Numbered from the stretch's first letter, positions 33,797 to 42,328 are shown. The stretch is 64,000 nucleotides of DNA from Nonomuraea sp. SBT364 (GCF_001083785.1 NZ_LAVL01000004.1:96835-160834), one strand, 5' to 3'. Numbers and translations are program-made. The notes: generated by a model from the letters alone, not told the origin.

Positions 33797-33945
33797 GCAC
33801 GTACGGATCGGCTACGCCCGCGCCTCCACCGTCCGCCAGTCGCTCGACACGCTCCAGGCCGCGGGCGTCACCCGCGTCTTCGCCGGGTAGATCTCCACCC
33901 GCGCCACCATCGGCCCCGAGCTCGGCAAGGCCGTCCCCCGCCCCG
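33797..33945 (+). pseudogene. serine recombinase (resolvase) N-terminal remnant
   Basis: The frame reads VRIGYARASTVRQSLDT then LQAAGVTRVFAG, an in-frame TAG, and ISTRATIGPELGKAV. This is the start of the resolvase/invertase catalytic domain, with the nucleophile Ser in YARASTVRQ. A few residues are missing between SLDT and LQAAG, the stop replaces codons near FAEK, and the rest of the protein is absent. Confidence 0.8.
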
Positions 33946-34254
33946 CGGAGGCCGCCTCGCATTCGTGTGTCGAAGCGGCCGATCACCACGGAAGCAGCCC
34001 ATCCGCACGCTGAACTCATCACACAATCGGTCCCTACCCCAGCGAACGCGCCCAAGCGCTCCAGTAAGCCGCCTTGGAGCAAGGCATCCGCGGGAGCTTG
34101 GACGCCGCCCGGGCCCCGGGCCGGCGGTCCCGCAGGTTGTGCCTTTCCCCGAGAAGACCAGCATGGTGGTCCGGCTGACGGCCGCCGCCGGAGCGCCCGG
34201 CGTGGGCCGGGTGCTGGTGCCCACCGGCAGATCAGCCGTCCTCGCCCAAATGGG
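33946..34254. other. debris between resolvase remnant and FMN reductase
   Basis: I find no supported gene here. The sequence probably includes the far side of the resolvase element and the breakpoint that altered the 3' end of the FMN reductase gene. Confidence 0.35.
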
Positions 34255-34878
34255 TCAGCCGCGAGTGCCGCTGCTGGTGCGGGGTGCAAGCCCTCTCCCA
34301 CCGGGTGGCCTGCTTGAACAGGTATGACGAAGTGGCCGCAGCGCCTCGCCCCAGGCGATCACTTGATCCAGCATCGTGGCGAGGATGTCCTCACGCTGGG
34401 CCGCCGGTCGGAACGTGCTGTAGTTCTCGAAGTCGGTGACCAGCGACAGTCCGACCTGAGCGCGTACATCCGCGACCTGGAGTTCGCCCATCACCAGTCG
34501 CAGCGCCTCCACGGCGCGGTTGCCGCCGTCGACGCCGTAGCTGACGAACCCCGCCGCCTTGTTGTTCCATTCGGTGTAGAGAAAATCGATGGCATTCTTC
34601 AGCACACCGGATGTCGAGCGGTTGTACTCAGGTGTTACGAACACGTAGGCGTCGAAGGAAGCGATCTTCGCAGCCCATTTCTGGGTGTGCGCCCGGCTGT
34701 ACTGGCCGGTCGCCGCCGGCATCTCCTCATCCAGATGCGGCAGGTCGAAATCCCTGAGGTCCACCAGCTCGAATTCTGCGTCGGTGCGTCTGGCCGCGAC
34801 GTTGTGGACCCATTGCGCCACGACCTCCCCATTACGTCCTGGGCGTGTGCTGCCGATGATCACGGCTACTTTGAGCAC
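34255..34878 (-). CDS. NADPH-dependent FMN reductase-like flavodoxin-fold protein with replaced C-terminus
   Basis: The 207-residue protein has the flavodoxin-like phosphate loop GSTRPGRNGEVVAQWV, the central VFVTPEYNRSTSGVLKNAID flavin-contact region, and FVSYGVDGGNRAVEALR. This is the SsuE/chromate/azo-type NAD(P)H:FMN reductase family. Homologues usually stop around residue 187, near GEALRPLRH. The last 20 residues here are low-complexity, Arg/Ser/Gly-rich, and coincide with the debris boundary, suggesting the original 3' end was replaced. It follows the MarR gene by 64 bp in the same direction. Confidence 0.85.
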   Translation of the reverse strand: MLKVAVIIGSTRPGRNGEVVAQWVHNVAARRTDAEFELVDLRDFDLPHLDEEMPAATGQYSRAHTQKWAAKIASFDAYVFVTPEYNRSTSGVLKNAIDFLYTEWNNKAAGFVSYGVDGGNRAVEALRLVMGELQVADVRAQVGLSLVTDFENYSTFRPAAQREDILATMLDQVIAWGEALRPLRHTCSSRPPGGRGLAPRTSSGTRG

Positions 34879-34909
34879 GAGTCTTCTCTTCTCTTCTGGA
34901 TGCTCGCTC

Positions 34910-34931
34910 GGTCGAGGTTCGGTCGAGGTTC
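34910..34931. repeat. tandem 11-bp repeat
   Basis: GGTCGAGGTTC occurs twice head to tail in the gap between the MarR gene and the FMN reductase gene. It may be replication slippage. Its effect, if any, would be on spacing before the FMN reductase start. Confidence 0.7.
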
Positions 34932-34942
34932 GGGGAGCTCGC

Positions 34943-35407
34943 CTACGACGCCCGTGTCCCGGCTCCGACGTTGTCGATCATCCGTTGCAGCACCTTGAGC
35001 GTAGTCACGTAGTCGGCGTCGTCGATGCCCTGGTGGATGCGAGCCCGGATCGCCGGCGCATGCTGCTTGAGATCGGCACGAGCCTCATCCCCCCGCTCGG
35101 TGATCCACAGCCGCCCCTCGGCGTCACGGGTGAGCCAGCAACGTTCCACCAGGACTTCCGACTCTGCCTCCAGGTCGTCTTCGGGCCTGATGTAGGAGCT
35201 CATGGCCTGCTGGAGTTCGGGGATGGTCATGCCGTGGCCGTCGGGTGAGATGTCGTTCTTCGACAGGTTGCGCAGCAGCCAGAACTGGGGCTGGGTGAAG
35301 CCCAGTTCGGCCTGCCGGGCTCGGATGAACGTGATGATGGCCTCGTGGGCCACCCCGGTCCAGTACCCGGCCGGCTGTGCGGCGAGTTCGGCGTCGGTGT
35401 CCGGCAT
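34943..35407 (-). CDS. MarR-like winged-helix regulator
   Basis: The 154-residue protein has a MarR-type helical start (FIRARQAELGFTQPQFWLLR) and a winged helix (MTIPELQQAMSSYIRPEDDL, LVERCWLTRDAEGRLWITER). The fold call rests on this order and size; sequence motifs are weaker than in the MarR at 29623. It precedes the FMN reductase on the same strand and probably controls it in response to a redox-active compound. Confidence 0.8.
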   Translation of the reverse strand: MPDTDAELAAQPAGYWTGVAHEAIITFIRARQAELGFTQPQFWLLRNLSKNDISPDGHGMTIPELQQAMSSYIRPEDDLEAESEVLVERCWLTRDAEGRLWITERGDEARADLKQHAPAIRARIHQGIDDADYVTTLKVLQRMIDNVGAGTRAS

Positions 35408-35475
35408 TTCCTCGTCCTTTCGTCGTCGTTGGGTACGACGCTAAAAGAACAGGGGACCCGGCCGAATCCGTGGCG

Positions 35476-38214
35476 TCACGGTAGTCGCCACTGGCGGCGG
35501 GCGAGCTCGCTTCGGGAACCGATGCCGAGCTTGGGATAGGCCTTGTAGAGGTGGTATTCGACGGTTCGGTGGCTGAGGAACAGTTGCGCGGCGATGTCGC
35601 GGTTGCTGAGTCCCTCGGCGGCGAGCCTGACGATCTGCAACTCCTGCGGTGTCAGGCGGCCGAGCGCGTCTGCCCCGCCGGCGTCGGCCGGTGCGACGTC
35701 ACCCGAGGCTCGCAGCTCGGCCCGCGCGCGTTCCGCCCACGGTTTGGCCCCCAACCGCTCGAAAATCGCCAAGGCGGAACGCAGCGGCACACGCGCATCC
35801 GACCGGCGACGGCTCCGGCGCAGCCATTCCCCGTACAGCAGTTCGGTGCGGGCGCGCTGGAAGGGCCGCCCTCCCCTCTCGTGCAGGCGCACTGCTTGCG
35901 TGTACGACCCCTCGGCCTCCTCATCGGGACCGAGCAGGGCCTGGCAACGCAGCGCGACGGCCGTTGCCCACGGCTTGTTTCCTGCTTGGGCCCACGCCAG
36001 GAACCGGGCGAACGGATGCTGAGCCCGTTCCGGCACACCGGCACGGACGGCGGCTTCGACCAGCTCGGTAATGGCGAACAGGGCGGCGGCCGTATGAGAG
36101 GCGGGCCCGGTGACGGTTTCCTCCAACCTGCGCAAGGCCTGCTCGTACCGGCCCGAACCCAGGTCGAGCAGGCCCAACGCGGAGTTCGCGGATGCCCCCA
36201 CCTCCGCGACACCGCCGAAGCCCCCGAGACTCGCTCCCGCATCCCTGGCCGACGCATGGCAGCGGTCCTCGTCGCCCTGAACGGCCGCGATCTGGGCCGT
36301 GATTGCGGCGAGCCCGCCGATCCGGTGACCTTGACCGGTGTCGCGGGCGAAGGTGAGAGCTTCCGCGACGGTGGCGCCGGCATCGTGGTGCAGGCCGGCC
36401 ATGACCTGTGCTTGCGCCAGGATCCGCAAGGTCGCGGGCAGGGCGCCCGCCTGCCCGCGTCTACGGCTGCGCGCCACATCAGCGGCGGCCAGTTCCAGCG
36501 CTGCCTCATCGTCGCCGAGCAGCAGGGCAAGGTTGCCCGCCAGGAGGCGGACGTAAAGACTGCCGGCAGGCTGAGCGCGTACCGTCGTGACGAAATCATC
36601 GAGTACGGGCAGCGCCCGCGCGTAGTGGCCGTCGACGAGGAATCCGAGCACGGCGACCGCCTCCGCGGTCCGCGCGTCGCCGACGCCAGGAGTCAGGCCG
36701 GTGGCGAGCGCCGCCACCTGGCGCAGTTCGGCGTACTCGCCGGTGGACCAGGCACTATCGGCCGCGGTGATCAGCAGAGACAGCGCCAACCCTGGATCAT
36801 CGCCCACGATGGGCTCGGCGTTGTCGATCAGAAGCCGTGCGGCACCCCGTGGGGTGGCACGCTGCGACTCCACGCTCGCCCGGACCATCGCCAGCCCGGC
36901 GCGCAGGAACCGGTCCTCGCTCAGCTCGACAGCACGCTCGGCCAGCGCGGCCGCCTGCTCGATCCGGCCCGCCGTGATCGCCGACTGCGCGGCGAGCGTC
37001 ATCCGCCTGGCCCGCTCGGCCCGGTCAGGGCTGAGCCGGGCGGCCTGTTCATAGGCGGGGACCGCCGCCGCAGGCGCGCCACGCTCCCGCGCGCGTTCGG
37101 CGGCCCGCTCCAATTCGGTCGCGACGCTCTCGTCGGGCGCCGCGGCGGCCGCGGCGAGGTGCCACACTCTCCGATCCCCGTCCACGACGTCCGTGAGCGC
37201 CTCGTGAACGGCCAGCCGGGTGGTGAGGGGCACCCGCTGGTAGGCCGTCGAGCGGATCAGCGGATGGCGGAAGGTGATCACGTCCCCGGTGACCCGCAGC
37301 AGGCCGGCTTCCTCGGCGGCGTCCAGATCCCCGGCGGATCCGCCCAAGATCCGGGCTGCCTGCAGCACCGTACCGAGATCGCCCGTTCCCTCGGCGGCGG
37401 CGATCGTCAGCACGAGCCGGGACGTGGGAGGCAAGCGATCGATCTGACCGCCGAACGCGGCGAGGACACGCTCGGTGACCGGCAGCGCGGGCGGCGGCTC
37501 CGCCCGCCCGGCTCGCTGCTCGGCGCTGAGCCCGGCCGTCAACTCGATCAACGCGAGAGGATTGCCCGCCGATTCCTCGATGATCCGCTCCCGTATCGCC
37601 GGCGACAGCTCAGGCTCCCGCGCGGCGAGAAGATTCGCGGCGACCTCGCGTTCCAACACGTCGAGCGTCAGCTCAGGCAGTCCGGGGGCCTCGAACCCGT
37701 CCCTGGCCGAGAACACCATGGAGACGCCCTCTGCCTCGACCCGCCGCGCGACGAACAGCAGGGCCCCGGCCGAGGCCGCGTCGAGCCAGTGGGCATCGTC
37801 GATCAAGCACAACACCGGCTGCTCCTCGGCCAGGTGGGACAGCATGGTGAGCACGGCGAGCCCGACGAGGAAATGCTCTCTTCCTCCTGCTCCGGACATG
37901 CCCAGCGCGCCACGCAGCGCCGAGCCCTGCACATCCGGCACCTCATCCAGCCGGTTCAGAACAGGGCGCAGCAGCCTCTGCAGAGCGGCGAAAGGCAGCG
38001 CCGTCTCGGCCTCCACACCCGTGACCCGAAGCACCCGCAACCCGGCGGCATCGCGCACCACTTGATCGAGCAGGGCGGTCTTTCCGACACCCGCCGCACC
38101 ACGCAACACCAGAACTCCGCTGCGGCCCGACCGCACCCGCGCCGTCAAGCGCGCGATCTCGGCCCGCTCGGCGTCACGCCCCCACAGCTTTCCCCCAGAG
38201 GACGGCCAGACCAT
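35476..38214 (-). CDS. LAL-family LuxR regulator (AAA ATPase + TPR-like + HTH)
   Basis: The 912-residue protein has Walker A GAAGVGKT at 39-46, Walker B-like VLCLIDDAHWLD near 135-146, a long helical repeat region, and a C-terminal LuxR helix-turn-helix (LTPQELQIVRLAAEGLSNRD, FLSHRTVEYHLYKAYPKL). This is the Large ATP-binding regulators of LuxR family, which in actinomycetes includes pathway-specific activators and MalT-like regulators. No pathway genes adjoin it. The ATG at 38214 is directly before the ATPase domain. A broken dipeptidase gene lies upstream. Confidence 0.93.
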   Translation of the reverse strand: MVWPSSGGKLWGRDAERAEIARLTARVRSGRSGVLVLRGAAGVGKTALLDQVVRDAAGLRVLRVTGVEAETALPFAALQRLLRPVLNRLDEVPDVQGSALRGALGMSGAGGREHFLVGLAVLTMLSHLAEEQPVLCLIDDAHWLDAASAGALLFVARRVEAEGVSMVFSARDGFEAPGLPELTLDVLEREVAANLLAAREPELSPAIRERIIEESAGNPLALIELTAGLSAEQRAGRAEPPPALPVTERVLAAFGGQIDRLPPTSRLVLTIAAAEGTGDLGTVLQAARILGGSAGDLDAAEEAGLLRVTGDVITFRHPLIRSTAYQRVPLTTRLAVHEALTDVVDGDRRVWHLAAAAAAPDESVATELERAAERARERGAPAAAVPAYEQAARLSPDRAERARRMTLAAQSAITAGRIEQAAALAERAVELSEDRFLRAGLAMVRASVESQRATPRGAARLLIDNAEPIVGDDPGLALSLLITAADSAWSTGEYAELRQVAALATGLTPGVGDARTAEAVAVLGFLVDGHYARALPVLDDFVTTVRAQPAGSLYVRLLAGNLALLLGDDEAALELAAADVARSRRRGQAGALPATLRILAQAQVMAGLHHDAGATVAEALTFARDTGQGHRIGGLAAITAQIAAVQGDEDRCHASARDAGASLGGFGGVAEVGASANSALGLLDLGSGRYEQALRRLEETVTGPASHTAAALFAITELVEAAVRAGVPERAQHPFARFLAWAQAGNKPWATAVALRCQALLGPDEEAEGSYTQAVRLHERGGRPFQRARTELLYGEWLRRSRRRSDARVPLRSALAIFERLGAKPWAERARAELRASGDVAPADAGGADALGRLTPQELQIVRLAAEGLSNRDIAAQLFLSHRTVEYHLYKAYPKLGIGSRSELARRQWRLP

Positions 38215-38299
38215 CAGCAGGACACCCCGCGGGGGTGGGACACGACATCCGTACGAAGCATCGGCAACACCGGCCCAGGCTACTTGCCCCGATCACGCG

Positions 38300-38688
38300 C
38301 CTCCGCGGCGACCGGCAGCGATCACCTGGGCATGGGAGAGGACGAGCTGCGAAAGGAAGCGGAGCTCCTCGTCACCGACCCGTGGAACTCGCGGCGCATT
38401 CCTCCCCACACCACCGGCGGATCGGTCGACGATCGGCATGGGAACGACCTCGACATGGGCGCCTCGTTCGACCACCTCGGCCCGAGTCGGCAGCACTCAA
38501 TCACGAGGACCATGCCGGGAACCCGGCCGGCCGGATCACCGGCGGATATTGAGGGACGCCATGATGGGGGCCGGATTCCGGGCCGGCGCCGACGAGTGGT
38601 GGCACTTCGACTACGGCAACCAGATCTGGCCGCGCACCACAAGAGACCGGTCGCCCTCAGCGGCGAGATCGACGCCGACGCTTCCTGA
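38300..38688 (+). pseudogene. VanX-type D-Ala-D-Ala dipeptidase (M15D), frameshifted remnant
   Basis: One frame reads EDELRKEAELLVTDP, then PPHTTGGSVD, then LDMGASFDHLGP; a second reads LRDAMMGAGFRAGADEWWHF and DYGNQIWP; a third ends RPVALSGEIDADAS with a stop at 38686-38688. In order these are the M15D dipeptidase segments: His and Asp zinc ligands spaced as in VanX, the DMGTPFD-like loop, and E-W-W-H. At least two frameshifts separate them and the N-terminal part is missing. The ancestor would have cleaved D-Ala-D-Ala, an activity of vancomycin-type resistance or wall recycling. Confidence 0.82.
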
Positions 38689-38817
38689 GCGCTCCCGCAC
38701 GAGTACCTGGCCGAGCCGCCAAAGCCACTCGTGAACGCCCCCGCCGGGGGACGCGTATGAAGGTACGCAGCCATGCTTCGCCTCGGCTGCTCGCGTGCGG
38801 AAACTCGGCGGCCTCCG

Positions 38818-39057
38818 TCAGGCGGTGACGTCGGTCAGGCGCCACAGCGTGAAGTGGTGGTCCTGTGCCGCGGCATCGGCCCACTCCTCCACGATGACCA
38901 TCCGCTCGGGGTGGGCCGGGTCGACGTACGGCCGGTAACGCAGGCACCCCTCGTCCGCCGGCGACGGCTCGATCATCGTGGCCAGTTCCTCGCGCAGCCG
39001 CTCCTCCTGCCCCGGCGCGGCAACGAAACCGGCCACGATGGTGCGGGTGTTCGACAT
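38818..39057 (-). CDS. short ABM-domain protein, possibly internally deleted
   Basis: The 79 residues begin as a typical antibiotic biosynthesis monooxygenase domain (TRTIVAGFVAAPGQEERLRE, GCLRYRPYVD, MVIVEEWADAAAQDHHFTL) but then go straight to WRLTDVTA. Family members are usually 95-105 residues, with a helix after HHFTL and a last strand. The missing part is about 20 residues, so the fold may be damaged. The frame is open; whether the protein works is unclear. Confidence 0.65.
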   Translation of the reverse strand: MSNTRTIVAGFVAAPGQEERLREELATMIEPSPADEGCLRYRPYVDPAHPERMVIVEEWADAAAQDHHFTLWRLTDVTA

Positions 39058-39221
39058 GACTGCTCACTCCTGCTCTGGGATGTTCATCGGATGTCCGCTT
39101 GGCGGACGACGTTCATCCTGCGCGTACCGCGCCGGGCCATCCAGAGCGCTGATCGACCCCGGTCGTCCGGCACTGGGGCTGACAGAACCAGGCACGCCGC
39201 GACAAACCTCGGATACTGGAC

Positions 39222-39420
39222 GGCATGGATCCCGCCCAGCCGCCGCGAAGAACTCGCACTGCTGGCCGGCGTGAGCGTCGACTACTACACCCGCTGGAAC
39301 AAGGCCGCGCCCGCAATGTCTCCCCGGACATCCTCCACGCCGTCGCCCTGCGCCTGGACCACGACGAACGTGTCCACCTGCACAACCACGCCCGGCGCAG
39401 CGCCATCCGCAAACGGACCA
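39222..39420 (+). pseudogene. XRE/MmyB-like HTH regulator, frameshifted N-terminal remnant
   Basis: One frame reads SRREELALLAGVSVDYYTR; the next reads LEQGRARNVSPDILHAVALR followed by LDHDERVHLHNHARR. Joined, these are the characteristic helix-turn-helix of MmyB-type regulators (RREELA.LAGVSVDYY..LEQGR). The single frameshift falls between YTR and LEQGR. The C-terminal ligand-binding domain is not found. It can be regarded as a lost regulator. Confidence 0.75.
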
Positions 39421-39537
39421 CCCGCCCGCGCCTGCTGTTCACCGACCGGCCGCCGATGCCGGTCGCGTACGCCCGCCACGACCGGCCCGTCGCCCGGATC
39501 GCCGGGCTGATGATCGACGACCACCTCACGCGGCGCG

Positions 39538-39720
39538 TTGTCGGTCCGCCAGCTGGGCCAGTGGTGTGGCCCGTGGGTGCCGGGCCGGCACGCCCGCCCC
39601 GCCCATCTCCTGCAGCACCGGCTCGTCCAGGCGCTGCCGACCGGCAGTCGTCCGGCCAGACGGACGATCGACCTGGCCCGCCTGGCCGCCACCCCGTACT
39701 CCCGGGACACCACCGTATGA
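39538..39720 (+). CDS. small ORF, unknown, coupled to next
   Basis: Sixty codons with strong high-GC third positions, ending TPYSRDTTV. The stop overlaps the next ATG (ATGA), which suggests translational coupling. There is no recognisable motif; a Trp/Cys-containing segment (LGQWCGPWVPG) is followed by a basic stretch. The start is unsure (TTG or further upstream), and it could be the 3' remnant of a larger gene. Confidence 0.35.
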   Translation: MSVRQLGQWCGPWVPGRHARPAHLLQHRLVQALPTGSRPARRTIDLARLAATPYSRDTTV

Positions 39721-39974
39721 ACGCCCGGCTGCGCGGCCGCGCCATGCTGGGCGCCTCGGCGGCCGAGTGGGCGCTGGCTTCACGCCGCTCGGCCCTGATC
39801 ACGATCCAGTTGCCGGTCGCAGCCATCGGGCAGGGCGCGGTCGTCCGGCGGCGCGGGCCCGGCCCGGTACCGCCACTGCGGCACACCCTGCTGCGGGCTC
39901 TGCCGGAGCCGACCGGCGACGTGAGCTTGTTCCTCGTCCCGCCGACCGACCACCGCTACCCGCACAGGGGCTGA
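39717..39974 (+). CDS. small hypothetical protein
   Basis: This 85-residue frame from the ATG at 39717 has codon use like real genes of this window. It reads with basic helices (RGRAMLGASAAEWALASRRS) and ends with a Pro/His-rich tail. I recognise no family. It overlaps the previous small ORF by four bases and converges on the binding-protein gene. It may be part of the decayed segment after the HTH remnant. Confidence 0.45.
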   Translation: MNARLRGRAMLGASAAEWALASRRSALITIQLPVAAIGQGAVVRRRGPGPVPPLRHTLLRALPEPTGDVSLFLVPPTDHRYPHRG

Positions 39975-40023
39975 TTCTTCGTACGATGCCCCGGGCCCCG
40001 CAGGGATTCCGGGGCATCGGCGT

Positions 40024-41214
40024 TCATGGCGCCACCACCAGGTCCCCGGTGATGGGCACCTCGGGCAGGCCGGTGTTGGTGACCACGGCCAGGTCATGTC
40101 CGTGGCGGGTCGGCTGCCATTGGCCGCCGGCCAGGGGGACGAGCGCGATGTTCGGCGTGGGGCCGCTCGTCCAGTCCAGCGACCCGGCCATGGTGGTGAT
40201 GTGCGTACGGCTGAGCGCCCGGGCGACGGCGTGACGGTCGGCCGGGTCAGCGGCATGGGACAGCGCGTGGCAGGCGACCTCGATCAGGGCGTGGGCCAGG
40301 CCCAGGGGCTGCAGCCACGCCTTGCCCGTCGCCTGCTCGTACGCGGCGGCCAGGCCGGCGGCGGTGGTGCCGTCCAGGCTGGACCGGTAGGGATGGCGCG
40401 GCGTCCAGTAGACCAGGGTGCCCACCCGCGCCTCGGCCAGTTCCGCGCCGCCGGTGACGCCGGCGTGCGGGTAGGCCAGCCACCGCGAGCACGTGATCAG
40501 GCGTGGGCGCAGCCGCGATTCGCACGCCTGGCGGTGAAAGAGCGCCAGGTCAGAGGCCGTGGCGGCGCTGGTGATGATCTCGGTGCTGTGACGACGCAGG
40601 TGGTCCACGTGGTCGCTCAGGTCGGTGGCGGGCTCCGCGTAGCCGCCGGGGTCGATGAGGGTGTGGCCGCGCTTCCTGGCCACGGGCGCGAATCCGTCAC
40701 GGTCGTGGCGCAGCAGCCGGCCCTGCACGTCGTCGTTCCACAGGCATCCCACCGTCCGCGCCGGCCCCAGGCGCTCCCATATCTCGGCGAACACGGTGGC
40801 GATGTCGTCCAGCCCCCAGGCGAAATGGTAAGCCCAGTCGAACCGCTCGGGCTCCGCTGCGCCGGGCCGGTGGACGTACGCCTGCCAGGGGAAGGTGGTC
40901 GACACGCACGGCGCCCCGAGCTCCTCGCAGGCGGCGACCACCGCGGGCAGCACCCGGGTGCCGGCCATGGTGATCACGACGTGCGCCCGCTCGTGGTCCA
41001 CCAGTTCGCGTACGGCCCGGCGTGCGTGGGCGGGGTCCGACCGGCTGTCTCGGATTGCGACGCGCAGGGCGTAGCGGCGGCTGCCGTTGACTATGTGGGT
41101 CAGCTGCGGCGCCAGCCAGGGGATCAGGAACGACAGCGGATCCCCGAGCCGGGCCAGCCGCCCGGTGCGCGGGATCACGGCGCCTATGCACAACTGCGGA
41201 TCTGAAGCCATCAT
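40024..41214 (-). CDS. type I periplasmic-binding-fold protein without signal peptide
   Basis: The 396-residue protein resembles Leu/Ile/Val-type substrate-binding proteins (Peripla_BP_6): LCIGAVIPRTGRLARLGDPL at the start, VNGSRRYALRVAIRDSRSDP, AHVVITMAGTRVLPAVVAAC, the hinge region VGTLVYWTPRHPYR, and the closing small-molecule lobe. Unlike transport components it begins MMASDPQ with no signal peptide or lipobox, and no ABC permease or ATPase is adjacent. It is therefore likely a cytoplasmic sensor or binding protein, like AmiC. GAGG lies just upstream. It is followed by broken HTH and small ORFs on the other strand. Confidence 0.82.
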   Translation of the reverse strand: MMASDPQLCIGAVIPRTGRLARLGDPLSFLIPWLAPQLTHIVNGSRRYALRVAIRDSRSDPAHARRAVRELVDHERAHVVITMAGTRVLPAVVAACEELGAPCVSTTFPWQAYVHRPGAAEPERFDWAYHFAWGLDDIATVFAEIWERLGPARTVGCLWNDDVQGRLLRHDRDGFAPVARKRGHTLIDPGGYAEPATDLSDHVDHLRRHSTEIITSAATASDLALFHRQACESRLRPRLITCSRWLAYPHAGVTGGAELAEARVGTLVYWTPRHPYRSSLDGTTAAGLAAAYEQATGKAWLQPLGLAHALIEVACHALSHAADPADRHAVARALSRTHITTMAGSLDWTSGPTPNIALVPLAGGQWQPTRHGHDLAVVTNTGLPEVPITGDLVVAP

Positions 41215-41288
41215 CGCCTCGGTCAGTGGTCCGACGTGGGAGGGGCTCGGGGGCCTGGGCGGGCAGGCCCCCGGCGGGTGCTCGGTCG

Positions 41289-41666
41289 TTACCCGTGCAC
41301 GGTCACGCAGGTGGTGCGGCTCAGGATGGAGACCGTCTCGTTGCCGCAGTTGTTGCTGTGGCCAGAGGCGTTGCGGGCGAAGAGCAGGTTGGACAGGACG
41401 CCGCCGCTGGGACCGGCGACGTCACCGCCGCCGGGGTGATGGCGGTCCTCGGTCACACAGGTGCGCTCCTTGAGCAGGGACAGCTTGCCCGTGCCGCAGA
41501 GGTTGGCGTGGCCGGAGGAGTTCCGTCCGGAGACGTTGGACAGCAGGCCGCCCGTGCCTCCGTCGCGGTCCCCGGTGTGGGCGCCGGCGGCGCCGATCCC
41601 GACCGGCGTGGCCATGACGCCGGCGACAGCCGCCGCCACGACGACGATCTTCCTAAGTGTCTGCAT
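41289..41666 (-). CDS. secreted chaplin-like protein with two Cys-pair repeats
   Basis: The 125-residue protein has a signal peptide (MQTLRKIVVVAAAVAGVMA, cleavage near AAGA). The mature part has two related units: GGLLSNVSGRNSSGHANLCG with a second Cys 13 residues later, and GGVLSNLLFARNASGHSNNC with again a 13-residue Cys spacing (C57/C70 and C107/C120). Gly/Asn/Ser-rich units with Cys-Gly, alternating hydrophobic residues and a closing Thr-Cys-Val resemble chaplins, the amyloid surfactants of aerial hyphae, without being canonical. It lies upstream of the binding-protein gene on the same strand, 74 bp away. Confidence 0.68.
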   Translation of the reverse strand: MQTLRKIVVVAAAVAGVMATPVGIGAAGAHTGDRDGGTGGLLSNVSGRNSSGHANLCGTGKLSLLKERTCVTEDRHHPGGGDVAGPSGGVLSNLLFARNASGHSNNCGNETVSILSRTTCVTVHG

Positions 41667-42328
41667 TGTTCCCGTTCTCGATGGGTCGGAGGGTTGGGGC
41701 TGTCCAGTCACACTGAGCGACTTGACCTTACAGACAGTAATGGCATCGCCATGATTCGTTATAGGAATTCTTGGAACCGCTGTGGTGCGCAGGCGGTCGG
41801 CTTCGCCAGGGTGATCAGGTGATCGATCACTACCGCGGCATTCTCGACAAGGCACTTCACCCACGACGTCACAGCCCTCGACTACTGGCTACGACGAGCC
41901 CCCTGAGAACACCGAAGATCGACAGGATTGGCCAACTGCTTGCTCGACGACCTCGGGAGATCTGCAGCCTTCAGCGCTGTTACTTCTCACCGGCATTTCT
42001 CTACTGCGACGGTCCTGGGCGTTGTCCGCCCTGACCCGCAAACGACGGCCGTTGACAGGAAAGCGGCAATAAGGCGATGCTGTCAGGCGAAGTGCATCAA
42101 TACAGGGATGCCTGGCCCTGCAAAGTTGCAATGAATATCCGCAATGTGCGGCTAACCCACTACACAGCGCGCGCGGCGTCGGGCGCCGAAGTCGTCGCAT
42201 GCCTGGAGCGCATGTAGCGGGTAATCCAGACGAGGCGCTGGTAGCTGGTAGGGCGGCTTGTCGGCCCTCGTGCCGCTTCGGCGTTGCGGGTTCCGCGCAG
42301 GCGAGGAGCAGGACGATCCAGACCGCGT
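41667..42328. other. long AT-richer intergenic region
   Basis: About 660 bases with less coding bias than the rest of the window. It contains a 26-bp element (41974-41999) repeated near the broken integrase at 48496. I see no gene, RNA gene or insertion-sequence ends I could support. The chaplin-like gene promoter must lie at its left end. Confidence 0.4.
41974..41999 (-). repeat. 26-bp dispersed repeat, copy 1
   Basis: On the minus strand this copy contains CGGTGAGAAGTAACAGCGC. It matches 48496-48521 on the plus strand at 24 of 26 positions. A partial third copy with CCGGTGAATAGCAGCACC starts near 48444, at the end of the integrase remnant. It may be the end or recombination site of a mobile element. 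Confidence 0.6.

Noticed and set aside
35551..38688. 1045-codon open frame antisense to the LAL regulator
   Set aside because: Same shadow effect; only its last 20 codons coincide with a real remnant (VanX-type 3' end) in the region past the regulator.
39420..39540. Continuation of the MmyB-like regulator after the HTH
   Set aside because: The frame stays open but does not resemble the MmyB ligand-binding domain, so the pseudogene was ended at about 39420.
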